From the NCBI GenBank assembly GCA_041398025.1, contig JAWKVM010000005.1:186001-250000 (forward strand): DNA of 64,000 nucleotides, in the 5' to 3' direction. This document shows, in pieces, positions 39,647 to 47,453 of this stretch. The notes beneath the pieces are model-generated. The model was not told the origin of the DNA. It made no database searches and worked only from the letters and a program-made list of their open reading frames with translations. The stretch comes from JANQPX01 sp041398025. GTDB taxonomy: Bacteria; Pseudomonadota; Alphaproteobacteria; Geminicoccales; Geminicoccaceae. Each line of letters opens with the position of its first letter. Within the stretch, counting starts at the first letter, position 1. The translations under genes were made by a program, and so were the position numbers.

Positions 39647-41109
39647 GACGCTTGCGCCGCCGCCGCAGATGCCTGTTCCTTGGCGCGCGCATCGTCCAGC
39701 GTGCCGACCATGTAGAGCGACCCCTCGGCCCAATCGTCCGCCGCCCCGTCCAGGATCATGCGGCAGCTTTTCAACGTGTCCTCCAGCGAAACGGAGGCGC
39801 CTTCGAGCCCGGTGAACTGCGAGGTCACGGCAAAGGGCTGGGTCAAAAAGCGGATCAGCCGGCGCGCGCGCCCGACCGCTTTCCGGTCCGCCGCACTCAG
39901 TTCCTCCATGCCGAGCAGCGAGATGATCTCCTCGAGTTCGCGGTAGTGCTCGACCAGACGGCGGATCTCCTCCGCAGTTTCGTAATGCTCGGCACCGACC
40001 ACGCCGGGATCGAGCACGACGGAGGTCGAGGCCAGCGGATCGATCGCGGGGTAAAGCCCCTGGCTTGCCATGTCCCGGCTGAGCACGATCGACGAATCGA
40101 GGTGGGTGAAGGTCTCGGCGACGGCCGGGTCGGTGAAATCGTCGGCCGGAACGTAGACCGCCTGAATCGACGTGATCGCCGCCCCTTTGACCGAGGCGAT
40201 GCGCTCCTCCAGCTCGGCGATCTCGGTCGCCAGCGTTGGTTGATAGCCGACCCGAGACGGCAGCCGGCCCAGCAGGCCCGAGACCTCACCGCCTGCCTGC
40301 ACGAAGCGAAACACATTGTCGATCAGGAGCAGCACGTTCTGATGCATGACATCCCGGAAATGCTCGGCCACGGTCAGCGCGGTCATGCCGACCCGCCAGC
40401 GCGCACCCGGCGGTTCGTTCATCTGGCCGAAGACCAGGGCGGTCCGCTCGATCACGCCGGAGCGCTGCAGCTCCAGCCAGAGCTCGTGCCCCTCGCGCGA
40501 GCGCTCGCCGACGCCGGCAAAGACCGAAATGCCGGCATAGCGTTCCACCGTGCTGCGAATCAGTTCCATGATCAGCACCGTCTTGCCGACGCCGGCGCCG
40601 CCGAACATCGCCGCCTTGCCGCCGCGCGCCAGTGGCGCCAGGAGGTCGATGATCTTGATGCCGGTGAGAAACAGGTCACCCTTGCCGAGCTGCTCGCTAA
40701 GCTTGGGCGGATGGCGATGGATCGGCTCGCGCGGCACGTCGGGGCCCAATTCGGGACCGTGGTCGATGGTCTCTCCGACCACGTTGATCATGCGGCCGAG
40801 AACCGGCTCGCCGGTCGGAACCAGGATGGGCGCGCCCGTGTCCCTGACCGCGACGCCGACCCGAAGCCCGGCCGTTTCCTGCATCGCGACGCCGCGGATG
40901 GTGCCGGCATCGAGATGCTGCTGGACCTCCACGATCAAGCGGTGAGACCCGTCCCACAGAACCTCCAGGGCGTTGTTGATCGGCGGCAACGCGCCGGCTT
41001 CGAAGGCGATGTCCACGACCGAGCCGCTGACTTGAACAGCGCGGCCGAGACGGTGACCGTCACTGTCGATCGCGTCAGCAGAATGAGATTGTCCAGCATC
41101 TGGGTTCAT
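39643..41109 (-). CDS. atpD: N-type ATP synthase beta subunit
   Basis: The 488-residue catalytic subunit has P-loop GGAGVGKT (about residue 168), the GERSREG motif (canonical is GERTREG), the Walker B strand LLLIDNVFRF and VPADDFTDPA. It is first in the nine-gene ATPase operon. The order D-C-Q-R-B-E-F-A-G identifies the N-type ATPase. The gene lies 89 bases after pfkB on the same strand, so read-through from the pfkB promoter and its FNR-like box is possible. Confidence 0.93.
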   Translation of the reverse strand: MNPDAGQSHSADAIDSDGHRLGRAVQVSGSVVDIAFEAGALPPINNALEVLWDGSHRLIVEVQQHLDAGTIRGVAMQETAGLRVGVAVRDTGAPILVPTGEPVLGRMINVVGETIDHGPELGPDVPREPIHRHPPKLSEQLGKGDLFLTGIKIIDLLAPLARGGKAAMFGGAGVGKTVLIMELIRSTVERYAGISVFAGVGERSREGHELWLELQRSGVIERTALVFGQMNEPPGARWRVGMTALTVAEHFRDVMHQNVLLLIDNVFRFVQAGGEVSGLLGRLPSRVGYQPTLATEIAELEERIASVKGAAITSIQAVYVPADDFTDPAVAETFTHLDSSIVLSRDMASQGLYPAIDPLASTSVVLDPGVVGAEHYETAEEIRRLVEHYRELEEIISLLGMEELSAADRKAVGRARRLIRFLTQPFAVTSQFTGLEGASVSLEDTLKSCRMILDGAADDWAEGSLYMVGTLDDARAKEQASAAAAQAS

Positions 41110-41198
41110 CGTGACTCAGGCCATCGTGACGAGCATGATGGTGCGTTCTCCGCGCATCGATCCCGGCATGCCGCAGCCATCAACCCGCCACATTCCGT

Positions 41199-42137
41199 TC
41201 ATGACGCAGCCACGTCACGAGCCATGTCTTCGTCCAGCCGCTCGACATCGGCACGCCTGCAGAGTTCCGTGCCCATGGTCATGATGGCCGCGGTGCCGGC
41301 GGCGACCGCCAGGCGAAGCGCACCCCGAACGTCGCGGCCTCTCACCAGCCCGAGGGTCATGCCGGCGACGAAGCTGTCACCGGCACCGACCGCGCTGTGC
41401 ATCACGGCTGGCGGGGCCGCCAGGTCGAAACAGCCATGCCGATCGGCGACGAACGCCCCCTCGGAGCCGAGGCTGACGGCGACCAGCTCGGTGTGCCCTT
41501 GCTCGATGATCGCCATGGCGGCGGCGTGCTGCGCCGCACGTGTCGACAGATCCATGCCGGCGATGTCCGCGAGTTCACGGCGGTTGGGTTTCAGAAGATA
41601 GATCCCCTCGGCAAGCGCCGTGTGCAGAGGCTCGCCCGACGTGTCCAGCACCAGGCGCATTTCCCGCTTGGCGGCTATGCGGGCGACGCGCGCGTAAAAG
41701 TCCGTCGGCATGGAATGCGGCAGACTGCCGCTCGCGACGACATAGTCGGCGTCCTGCTGTTCGAGGACAGCCAGGCAAGCCTGCCACTCTGCCTCGGTGA
41801 TCGCCGGCCCTTCCGGTACGAAACGATATTCCTTGCGCGTGCTGCGCTCGAACACCGTGTGGCTGATCCGCGTGTCGCCCCGGATCTGAATGCTGGTTCG
41901 CGGCAGGCCGATCTGGTCGATCATCTTGTCCAGGGTGTGGCCGGTCAGACCACCCGCGAGGTAGATTGCGTGCGCAGAGCCGCCGAGCTCCTTCACCACC
42001 CGCGCGACATTGATCCCACCGCCGCCGGGATCGAACCGCTCGTTGGAAATGCGGTTCTTGCTCATCGGACGCACGTCGTCGGTTTCCGACGACGCGTCGA
42101 TGCAGGGGTTCAGGGTGAGCGTGACGATGGGCTTCAT
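41199..42137 (-). CDS. pfkB: 6-phosphofructokinase II family sugar kinase (PfkB)
   Basis: The 312-residue ribokinase-family enzyme matches E. coli PfkB closely in pattern: LTLNPCIDAS at the N terminus, FDPGGGGINVARVVKELGG near residue 35, VASGSLPHSMP near residue 130 and the catalytic GAGDSFVAGM near residue 258. It phosphorylates fructose 6-phosphate in glycolysis. CGGAGA precedes its ATG. A 16-bp perfect palindrome lies in its leader and an FNR-like box 77 bases upstream, shared with the divergent hydrogenase operon. PfkB is one of the genes induced by hypoxia in mycobacteria, which matches this context. Confidence 0.88.
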   Translation of the reverse strand: MKPIVTLTLNPCIDASSETDDVRPMSKNRISNERFDPGGGGINVARVVKELGGSAHAIYLAGGLTGHTLDKMIDQIGLPRTSIQIRGDTRISHTVFERSTRKEYRFVPEGPAITEAEWQACLAVLEQQDADYVVASGSLPHSMPTDFYARVARIAAKREMRLVLDTSGEPLHTALAEGIYLLKPNRRELADIAGMDLSTRAAQHAAAMAIIEQGHTELVAVSLGSEGAFVADRHGCFDLAAPPAVMHSAVGAGDSFVAGMTLGLVRGRDVRGALRLAVAAGTAAIMTMGTELCRRADVERLDEDMARDVAAS

Positions 42138-42149
42138 ATCGTCTCCGAT

Positions 42150-42165
42150 ATCCTTCGCGAAGGAT
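42150..42165. promoter_or_regulatory. 16-bp perfect palindrome in pfkB leader
   Basis: ATCCTTCGCGAAGGAT reads the same on both strands and ends 13 bases before the pfkB ATG. It could be an operator, or a hairpin in the pfkB mRNA just upstream of the ribosome binding site (CGGAGA). Confidence 0.45.
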
Positions 42166-42207
42166 CGATCCGCGTCTCATCTTACCGCATGAATGATCTG
42201 CTGCGAT

Positions 42208-42221
42208 TTGATCGAGTGCAA
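42208..42221. promoter_or_regulatory. FNR/FixK-like box between pfkB and the hydrogenase operon
   Basis: TTGATCGAGTGCAA matches the FNR/FixK consensus TTGAT-N4-ATCAA at 8 of 10 fixed bases. Its centre is 77 bases from the pfkB start and 82 from the hydrogenase start at 42297, leaving room on each side for a -41.5 class II promoter and a short leader. Confidence 0.5.
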
Positions 42222-42296
42222 AGACAGCGCTAAATGCTTTGGACGATAATCGGCGACGAGCCTTCTGCTCAGGACGAAGCGTCGGTCGAGTGGGCG

Positions 42297-43451
42297 ATGC
42301 TTGGGAGATCAATCATCGAAAACGCCTCGAAGGAACATTCTGGTCGTCATGTCGTTTTGCGCGCCGATGGGCTGGGCGGTCTGATCGCCGGCCTGCGCGA
42401 TCAAGGTTTCCGCTTGATCGGTCCGACCATCAGTGATGGTGCGATTGGTTATGACGACGTCGAACGCAAGGAGGACCTGCCGGTCGGCTGGACCGACGAG
42501 CAGGAGGGCGGGCACTACCGGCTGAAGCGACGGGACGACGGTGCCGTCTTCGGCTATGTGGTCGGCCCGCATGCGATCAAGCGCTTCCTGCATCCGCCCG
42601 TGCAGCCGCTCTGGCAGGCGGTCAGGAACGAGGACGGCTACGCCTTCGAGGAGCCGGCAGCCCCCGATCGGCCGTTCGCGTTCATCGGCGTCCGGCCCTG
42701 CGACATCCGCGCCATGGCCATTCAGGACCGCGTCTTCGAAGGCGGCACCTTCAAGGACGCGCACTATCAGGCGCGGCGCAAGGACGCCTTCATCGTCGCG
42801 GTCAATTGCGCCGAGGCCGCACCCACCTGCTTTTGCACCTCGATGGGCTCGGGACCGAAGGCGGAAAGCGGTTTCGACCTCGCGCTGACCGAGCTCGATC
42901 CTGCCGGCGATCATCGCTTCTTGCTGGAGGTCGGGTCCGAACGTGGACGGCGGCTGCTCGACAGCGTGGCGCACGAAGCCGCCAGTGCCGCCGACATCGA
43001 GGCAGCCGACAGCGTCTCCGCGACGACCGCGGCCAGCATGACGCGCTCGATGCCGGACAATGTTCAGGAATTGCTGGCGCGGAATCTCGATCATCAGCGC
43101 TGGGACGAGGTCGCCGAGCGCTGTCTCACCTGCGGCAACTGCACCATGGTCTGCCCGACCTGCTTTTGCACCAATATCGACGAGGACATGACCTTCGATG
43201 GCGAGGTGATCGGCAGGACGCGACAGTGGACCTCCTGCTTCGGCATCGATTTTGCGTATATCCATGGCGGCAGCGTCCGGCATTCCGCGCAATCGCGCTA
43301 TCGCCAGTGGATGACCCACAAGCTTTCCACCTGGCATGACCAGTTCGGCGAGAGCGGCTGCGTCGGCTGCGGCCGCTGCATCACCTGGTGTCCGGTCGGG
43401 ATCGACATCACCGAAGAAGCCAACGCCATTCAAGACAGCGAGACGACGTGA
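42297..43451 (+). CDS. [NiFe] hydrogenase/sulfhydrogenase beta subunit (iron-sulfur)
   Basis: The protein of about 384 residues carries two C-terminal 4Fe-4S motifs (CLTCGNCTMVCPTCFC, and CVGCGRCITWCP) plus single Cys residues in the middle (RPCDIRA and CFCTSMG). This is the beta chain of group 3b bidirectional hydrogenases, where it relays electrons between the flavin subunit and the hydrogenase pair. The upstream ATG at 42234 would place the FNR-like box 12 bases from the start, and it has no ribosome binding site, so 42297 is preferred. It begins a six-gene operon. Confidence 0.85.
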   Translation: MLGRSIIENASKEHSGRHVVLRADGLGGLIAGLRDQGFRLIGPTISDGAIGYDDVERKEDLPVGWTDEQEGGHYRLKRRDDGAVFGYVVGPHAIKRFLHPPVQPLWQAVRNEDGYAFEEPAAPDRPFAFIGVRPCDIRAMAIQDRVFEGGTFKDAHYQARRKDAFIVAVNCAEAAPTCFCTSMGSGPKAESGFDLALTELDPAGDHRFLLEVGSERGRRLLDSVAHEAASAADIEAADSVSATTAASMTRSMPDNVQELLARNLDHQRWDEVAERCLTCGNCTMVCPTCFCTNIDEDMTFDGEVIGRTRQWTSCFGIDFAYIHGGSVRHSAQSRYRQWMTHKLSTWHDQFGESGCVGCGRCITWCPVGIDITEEANAIQDSETT

Positions 43452-43452
43452 C

Positions 43453-43920
43453 ATGCAGCAGCAGGGACTTGGACCATTCATCGCCGAGCATCGCTTCTTC
43501 AGGGATCTGGAGCCGGCCTTCACCGAGCTGGTCAGCGGCTGCGCCAAGAATGTGCGCTTCGGCGCCGGCGACTATCTGTTCCATGAGGGCGACGAGGCCG
43601 CGGAATTCTTCCTGATCCGCCACGGCCGGGTGAGCCTGGAGATCAAGGCGCCGGGACGTCAGCCGATGCAGTTCCTGACGGCCGGCGAAGGTGACGTCGT
43701 CGGCATCTCCTGGCTGGTGCCACCCTATCGCTGGAGCTATGACGCCAAGGCGCTCGAGCTGGTGCGCGCCATCTCACTGGACGCCACCTGCCTGCGCGGC
43801 AAATGCGAGGCGGACAACCATCTCGGCTACGAGCTGATGAAACGCTTCGTCCCGGCCCTCGCCGAACGGCTGCAGAATACCCGCCTGCAGCTCCTCGACC
43901 TCTACGGCAAGCCGGCATGA
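43453..43920 (+). CDS. Cyclic-nucleotide-binding-domain protein in hydrogenase operon
   Basis: The 155-residue protein is a single cNMP-binding (Crp-like) beta-roll: FGAGDYLFHEGDEAAEFFLIRHGRVSLEI at about residues 36-65, then TAGEGDVVGISWL. It ends in a helix (LAERLQNTRLQLLDLY) with no DNA-binding domain. Related proteins accompany group 3b hydrogenase genes in other bacteria. It may sense a nucleotide or simply act as an assembly partner. It starts one base after the beta-subunit stop and its stop overlaps the next start, so it is certainly part of the operon. Confidence 0.8.
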   Translation: MQQQGLGPFIAEHRFFRDLEPAFTELVSGCAKNVRFGAGDYLFHEGDEAAEFFLIRHGRVSLEIKAPGRQPMQFLTAGEGDVVGISWLVPPYRWSYDAKALELVRAISLDATCLRGKCEADNHLGYELMKRFVPALAERLQNTRLQLLDLYGKPA

Positions 43921-44801
43921 TGGCAGAAGCGTCCGCCACCACCGTCCCCAGTCATGCAGATGCTGCCAGCACCGCGGGCACCGATCCCATGATTCCCAGC
44001 CTCGCCAGGGTCGTGGCACGGCGTCAGGAGCTGGGCGACACCTGGACGATCGATCTCGAGGTCGACGATCCGGGCCTGCTCGCCTTCGCGCCCGGCCAGT
44101 TCAACATGCTCTACGCGCCCGGCGTCGGCGAGGCGGCGATCAGCGTCAGCGGCGACGCCCATGGGGCGAGCAGGCTTACTCACACCATCCGCGACGTGGG
44201 CATGATCTCGCATGCCCTTGCCTCACTCGAGCCCGGCATGACCGTCGGCGTGCGCGGGCCATTCGGCACGGCCTGGCCGGTCGAGGCGGCCGAGGGCACG
44301 GATGTCGTGATCATCGCCGGCGGTCTCGGCCTCGCGCCGCTCCGCCCTGCGATCTACCACATCCTCGCCAACCGGGAACGTTATGGCCGGGTCGCTCTTC
44401 TGTGCGGTGCTCGCGGCGTCAAGGGGATCCTGTTTCCGGGTCAGCTCGCGGCCTGGCGCAGCAATCTCGATCTGCAGATCGAGATCACCGTCGATCACGC
44501 CGACAGCGGCTGGCGCGGCCATGTCGGTGTCGTGACCGGCCTGATCCCGCGTGCCGATTTCGATCCCGCCGACACCACTGCCCTGGTCTGCGGCCCGGAG
44601 ATCATGATGCGCTTCGCCGCCCAGGCGCTCGCCGATGCCGGGGTCGACGAAAACGCCATCCACCTCTCGATGGAGCGCCATATGAAATGCGGGCTCGGCC
44701 ATTGCGGCCGCTGTCAGTACGGACCCTATCTCATCTGCCGGGACGGGCCGGTGATGAGCTATGACCGCCTGAAACGCCTCCTGACCGTCAAGGAGCTCTG
44801 A
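43917..44801 (+). CDS. Hydrogenase gamma subunit, FAD/NAD(P)H oxidoreductase
   Basis: The 294-residue flavoprotein belongs to the ferredoxin-NADP reductase family (the gamma chain of sulfhydrogenases). It has an FAD domain (FAPGQFNMLYAPGVGEAAISVSG), an NAD(P) domain (IIAGGLGLAPLRPAIYHIL, about residue 135) and a C-terminal [2Fe-2S] site (MKCGLGHCGRCQYG, about 257-270). It couples NAD(P)H to the [NiFe] site. The start overlaps the previous stop at two adjacent ATGs. The first 25 residues are polar and variable. Confidence 0.88.
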   Translation: MMAEASATTVPSHADAASTAGTDPMIPSLARVVARRQELGDTWTIDLEVDDPGLLAFAPGQFNMLYAPGVGEAAISVSGDAHGASRLTHTIRDVGMISHALASLEPGMTVGVRGPFGTAWPVEAAEGTDVVIIAGGLGLAPLRPAIYHILANRERYGRVALLCGARGVKGILFPGQLAAWRSNLDLQIEITVDHADSGWRGHVGVVTGLIPRADFDPADTTALVCGPEIMMRFAAQALADAGVDENAIHLSMERHMKCGLGHCGRCQYGPYLICRDGPVMSYDRLKRLLTVKEL

Positions 44802-44802
44802 G

Positions 44803-45579
44803 ATGGCCGATGCCCGGAAAAAACCGAAGCTCGCAGTCTGGAAATTCGCCTCCTGCGACGGCTGTCAGCTCTCGCTGCTCGATTGCGAGGACGAGATCCT
44901 GGCGGTCGCCGGTGCCGTCGAGATCGCCATGTTTCTCGAAGCCACGCGCACCGAGATCGAAGGTCCCTACGACGTCTCCCTGGTCGAAGGTTCGATCACC
45001 ACCGCGCACGACGCCGAGCGCATCCAGGAGATCAGAAGACAGTCGAAGGTGCTGATCACCATCGGTGCCTGTGCCACCTCGGGTGGCATCCAGGCGCTGC
45101 GCAATTTCAAGGACGTCAAGGACTTCGTGAACGTCGTCTATGCGCGCCCGGACTATATCGACACGCTCGCCACCTCGACGCCGATCAGCGATCACGTGCC
45201 GGTCGATTTCGAGCTGCGCGGCTGCCCTCTCAACAAGCGGCAATTGCTGGAGCTGCTCGCCGCCTTTCTCGCGGAACGGAAGCCCGCAATCGCCAATCAC
45301 AGCGTCTGCGTCGAGTGCAAGCAGCAGGGCAATGTCTGCGTGATGGTGACCAAAGGCACGCCCTGCCTTGGCCCCGTCACCCATGCCGGCTGCGGCGCGA
45401 TCTGCCCCGGCGTCGATCGCGGCTGCTATGGCTGCTTCGGGCCGATGGAAAGCCCGAATGTCGAGGCGCTCCGGCCCTGGCTAAAGAATCTCGGCATGGA
45501 TCAGCGCGCCCTCAACCGTGTCTACGGCACCTTCAACGTCAATGCCGAGCCCTTCCGGGAGGAGAGCCAGCGCTCGTGA
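44803..45579 (+). CDS. [NiFe] hydrogenase small (delta) subunit
   Basis: The 258-residue protein is the small subunit holding the iron-sulfur relay; it has FASCDGCQLSLLD near the N terminus for the proximal cluster, IGACATSGG near residue 88 and the distal Cys cluster CLGPVTHAGCGAICPG near residue 187. It has no Tat signal, as expected for a soluble group 3b enzyme. Confidence 0.9.
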   Translation: MADARKKPKLAVWKFASCDGCQLSLLDCEDEILAVAGAVEIAMFLEATRTEIEGPYDVSLVEGSITTAHDAERIQEIRRQSKVLITIGACATSGGIQALRNFKDVKDFVNVVYARPDYIDTLATSTPISDHVPVDFELRGCPLNKRQLLELLAAFLAERKPAIANHSVCVECKQQGNVCVMVTKGTPCLGPVTHAGCGAICPGVDRGCYGCFGPMESPNVEALRPWLKNLGMDQRALNRVYGTFNVNAEPFREESQRS

Positions 45580-45615
45580 CGACGAGAGCGGCTCCACAAC
45601 GATGAGATCGACCTC

Positions 45616-46905
45616 ATGACCACCAGAACCATCAAAGTCAGCCAGCTCGCCCGGGTCGAGGGTGAGGGTGCGCTCAAGGTCACGATCCGCGACGGCGAGG
45701 TGAAGAACGCCGAGCTCAACATCTTCGAGCCGCCGCGCTTCTTCGAGGCCTTCATGCAGGGCCGCGCCTTCACCGAAGCGCCCGACATCACCGCACGCAT
45801 CTGCGGCATCTGCCCGGTCGCCTATCAGATGAGCGCGGTGCATGCGATGGAAGCGGCGATCGGTGCCGTGATCACGCCCGAAATCCGCGCCCTTCGCCGG
45901 CTGCTCTATTGCGGCGAGTGGATCGAGAGCCATGGCCTGCACGTCTACATGCTGCACGCCCCCGACTTCCTCGGCTATCAGAGTGCGATCGATCTCGCCA
46001 AGGACGCGCCCGACACCGTGAAGCGCGGTCTTGCCATGAAGAAGGCGGGCAACGACATCGTCGCCGCGGTCGGCGGCCGCGAGATCCACCCGGTCAACGT
46101 CAAGGTCGGCGGCTTCTACAAGGCGCCCTCGAAAAAATCGCTGCGGGCATTGGTCGACAAGCTGGAAGAGGGCCGCGACATCGCCCTCGACACGGTGCGC
46201 TGGGTGGCAGGCTTCGATTTTCCCGATGTCGAGCGCGACTACGAATTCGTCTGCCTCGGCCATCCGGCCGAGTACCCCTTCAACGAAGGCCGGATCGTCT
46301 CCAGCAAAGGGCTCGACATCGAGGCCAGCGCCTACCCGGATCACTTCGAAGAAGTGCATATGCCGCAATCGACGGCGCTGCACAGCCGCATCAAGGAGCG
46401 CGGCTTCTACTTCTGCGGACCCATGGCGCGCTACAGCCTTCACTTCGAAAAACTGCCGGCGATCGCGCAGGACGTCGCCAGGGAGGTCGGCCTCGGCACC
46501 ACCTGCCGCAATCCCTATAAGAGCATCATCATCCGCAGCGTCGAGCTGGTCTTCGCCTTCGACGAAGCGCTGCGCATCATCAGGAATTACGAGGAACCGG
46601 ACGCGCCGGCCGTGCCGGCGGAGCCTCGCGCCGGAGTCGGTCATGCCGCGACCGAGGCGCCGCGCGGCATGCTCTATCACCGCTATCAGCTCAGCGCGGA
46701 CGGCTCGATCGAGCGGGCGGTGATCATCCCGCCGACCTCGCAGAATCAGGCGACCATCGAGGAGGATCTGACCGCGTTCATTCCGCAGTGGCTGAACATG
46801 AACGACGACGATCTGCGCTGGCGCTGCGAGCAGACCGTGCGCAACTACGATCCCTGCATCTCCTGCGCCACGCATTTCCTGAAGCTCGACATCGACCGTG
46901 GCTGA
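45616..46905 (+). CDS. [NiFe] hydrogenase large (alpha) subunit, group 3b-like
   Basis: The 429-residue catalytic subunit has the L1 motif RICGICPVAYQ (about residue 60) and the L2 motif DPCISCATHF (about residue 415). These give the four Cys ligands of the Ni-Fe site. The short C-terminal tail after the L2 motif (LKLDIDRG) is presumably the part removed by the protease encoded next. The subunit set and order identify the cytoplasmic NAD(P)-linked group 3b, which can evolve or oxidise H2. The general hypA-F maturation genes are not in the window. Confidence 0.92.
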   Translation: MTTRTIKVSQLARVEGEGALKVTIRDGEVKNAELNIFEPPRFFEAFMQGRAFTEAPDITARICGICPVAYQMSAVHAMEAAIGAVITPEIRALRRLLYCGEWIESHGLHVYMLHAPDFLGYQSAIDLAKDAPDTVKRGLAMKKAGNDIVAAVGGREIHPVNVKVGGFYKAPSKKSLRALVDKLEEGRDIALDTVRWVAGFDFPDVERDYEFVCLGHPAEYPFNEGRIVSSKGLDIEASAYPDHFEEVHMPQSTALHSRIKERGFYFCGPMARYSLHFEKLPAIAQDVAREVGLGTTCRNPYKSIIIRSVELVFAFDEALRIIRNYEEPDAPAVPAEPRAGVGHAATEAPRGMLYHRYQLSADGSIERAVIIPPTSQNQATIEEDLTAFIPQWLNMNDDDLRWRCEQTVRNYDPCISCATHFLKLDIDRG

Positions 46906-47371
46906 GCTGCGCACGCTGATCATCGGCGTGGGCAATGCCGATCGCGGCGACGATGGCGCGGGGCTCGCCGTGGTGACGCTGCTGCGTGAGCGCTCGGATC
47001 ACGCTGACGGCGTCCGTCTGATCCAGCATTGGGGCGAGGCGAGCGGGCTGGTCGAAGCGATGGCGGGATGGGATCGGGTCCTGATCATCGACGCGGCAGC
47101 CTCCTGCAAAGCGCCCGGCGACCACCATGTCTTCGATGTGAGCACGACGCCATTGCCGTCCGATCTCACCGAGACCTCGTCCCACGGCTTCGGCGTCGCC
47201 CAGGCGATCGAACTCGCCCGCGCGCTCGGTTCCCTGCCGCGAGACTGCCGCGTCTACGCGATCGAAGGCGAGAGCTTCGAGGCCGGTGCGGCATTGTCCG
47301 ACCGCGTCCAGGCTGCTGTCGGCACAGTCGCCGAAGCGATCATGCAATCGCTGGAGCTCGCGCCTGCATGA
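46898..47371 (+). CDS. Hydrogenase maturation protease
   Basis: The 157-residue enzyme of the HyaD/HycI family begins LIIGVGNADRGDDGAGLAV, the typical nickel-sensing motif with the first acidic residue; a second conserved acid lies in VLIIDAA, and THGF/SHGF corresponds to the family His (SSHGFGVAQ). It cleaves the C-terminal tail of the large subunit once nickel is inserted. It overlaps the large-subunit gene by eight bases. Confidence 0.88.
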   Translation: MAELRTLIIGVGNADRGDDGAGLAVVTLLRERSDHADGVRLIQHWGEASGLVEAMAGWDRVLIIDAAASCKAPGDHHVFDVSTTPLPSDLTETSSHGFGVAQAIELARALGSLPRDCRVYAIEGESFEAGAALSDRVQAAVGTVAEAIMQSLELAPA

Positions 47372-47453
47372 AGCCCCTCGCATGAATGGGCGGATGGACT
47401 AGGCCACTCAACCAGCCGTCGATGCTGGGTGCGGCGCCCCGCTCGCGCATCCG

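Noticed and set aside
39652..41601. A 649-codon plus-strand frame opposite the ATP synthase beta gene.
   Set aside because: The minus strand encodes a fully conserved AtpD; the plus-strand protein is low-complexity, rich in Arg and Ala, with no motif.
42234..42296. Upstream ATG for the hydrogenase beta subunit.
   Set aside because: No ribosome binding site and it would place the FNR-like box 12 bases from the start; the ATG at 42297 fits better.
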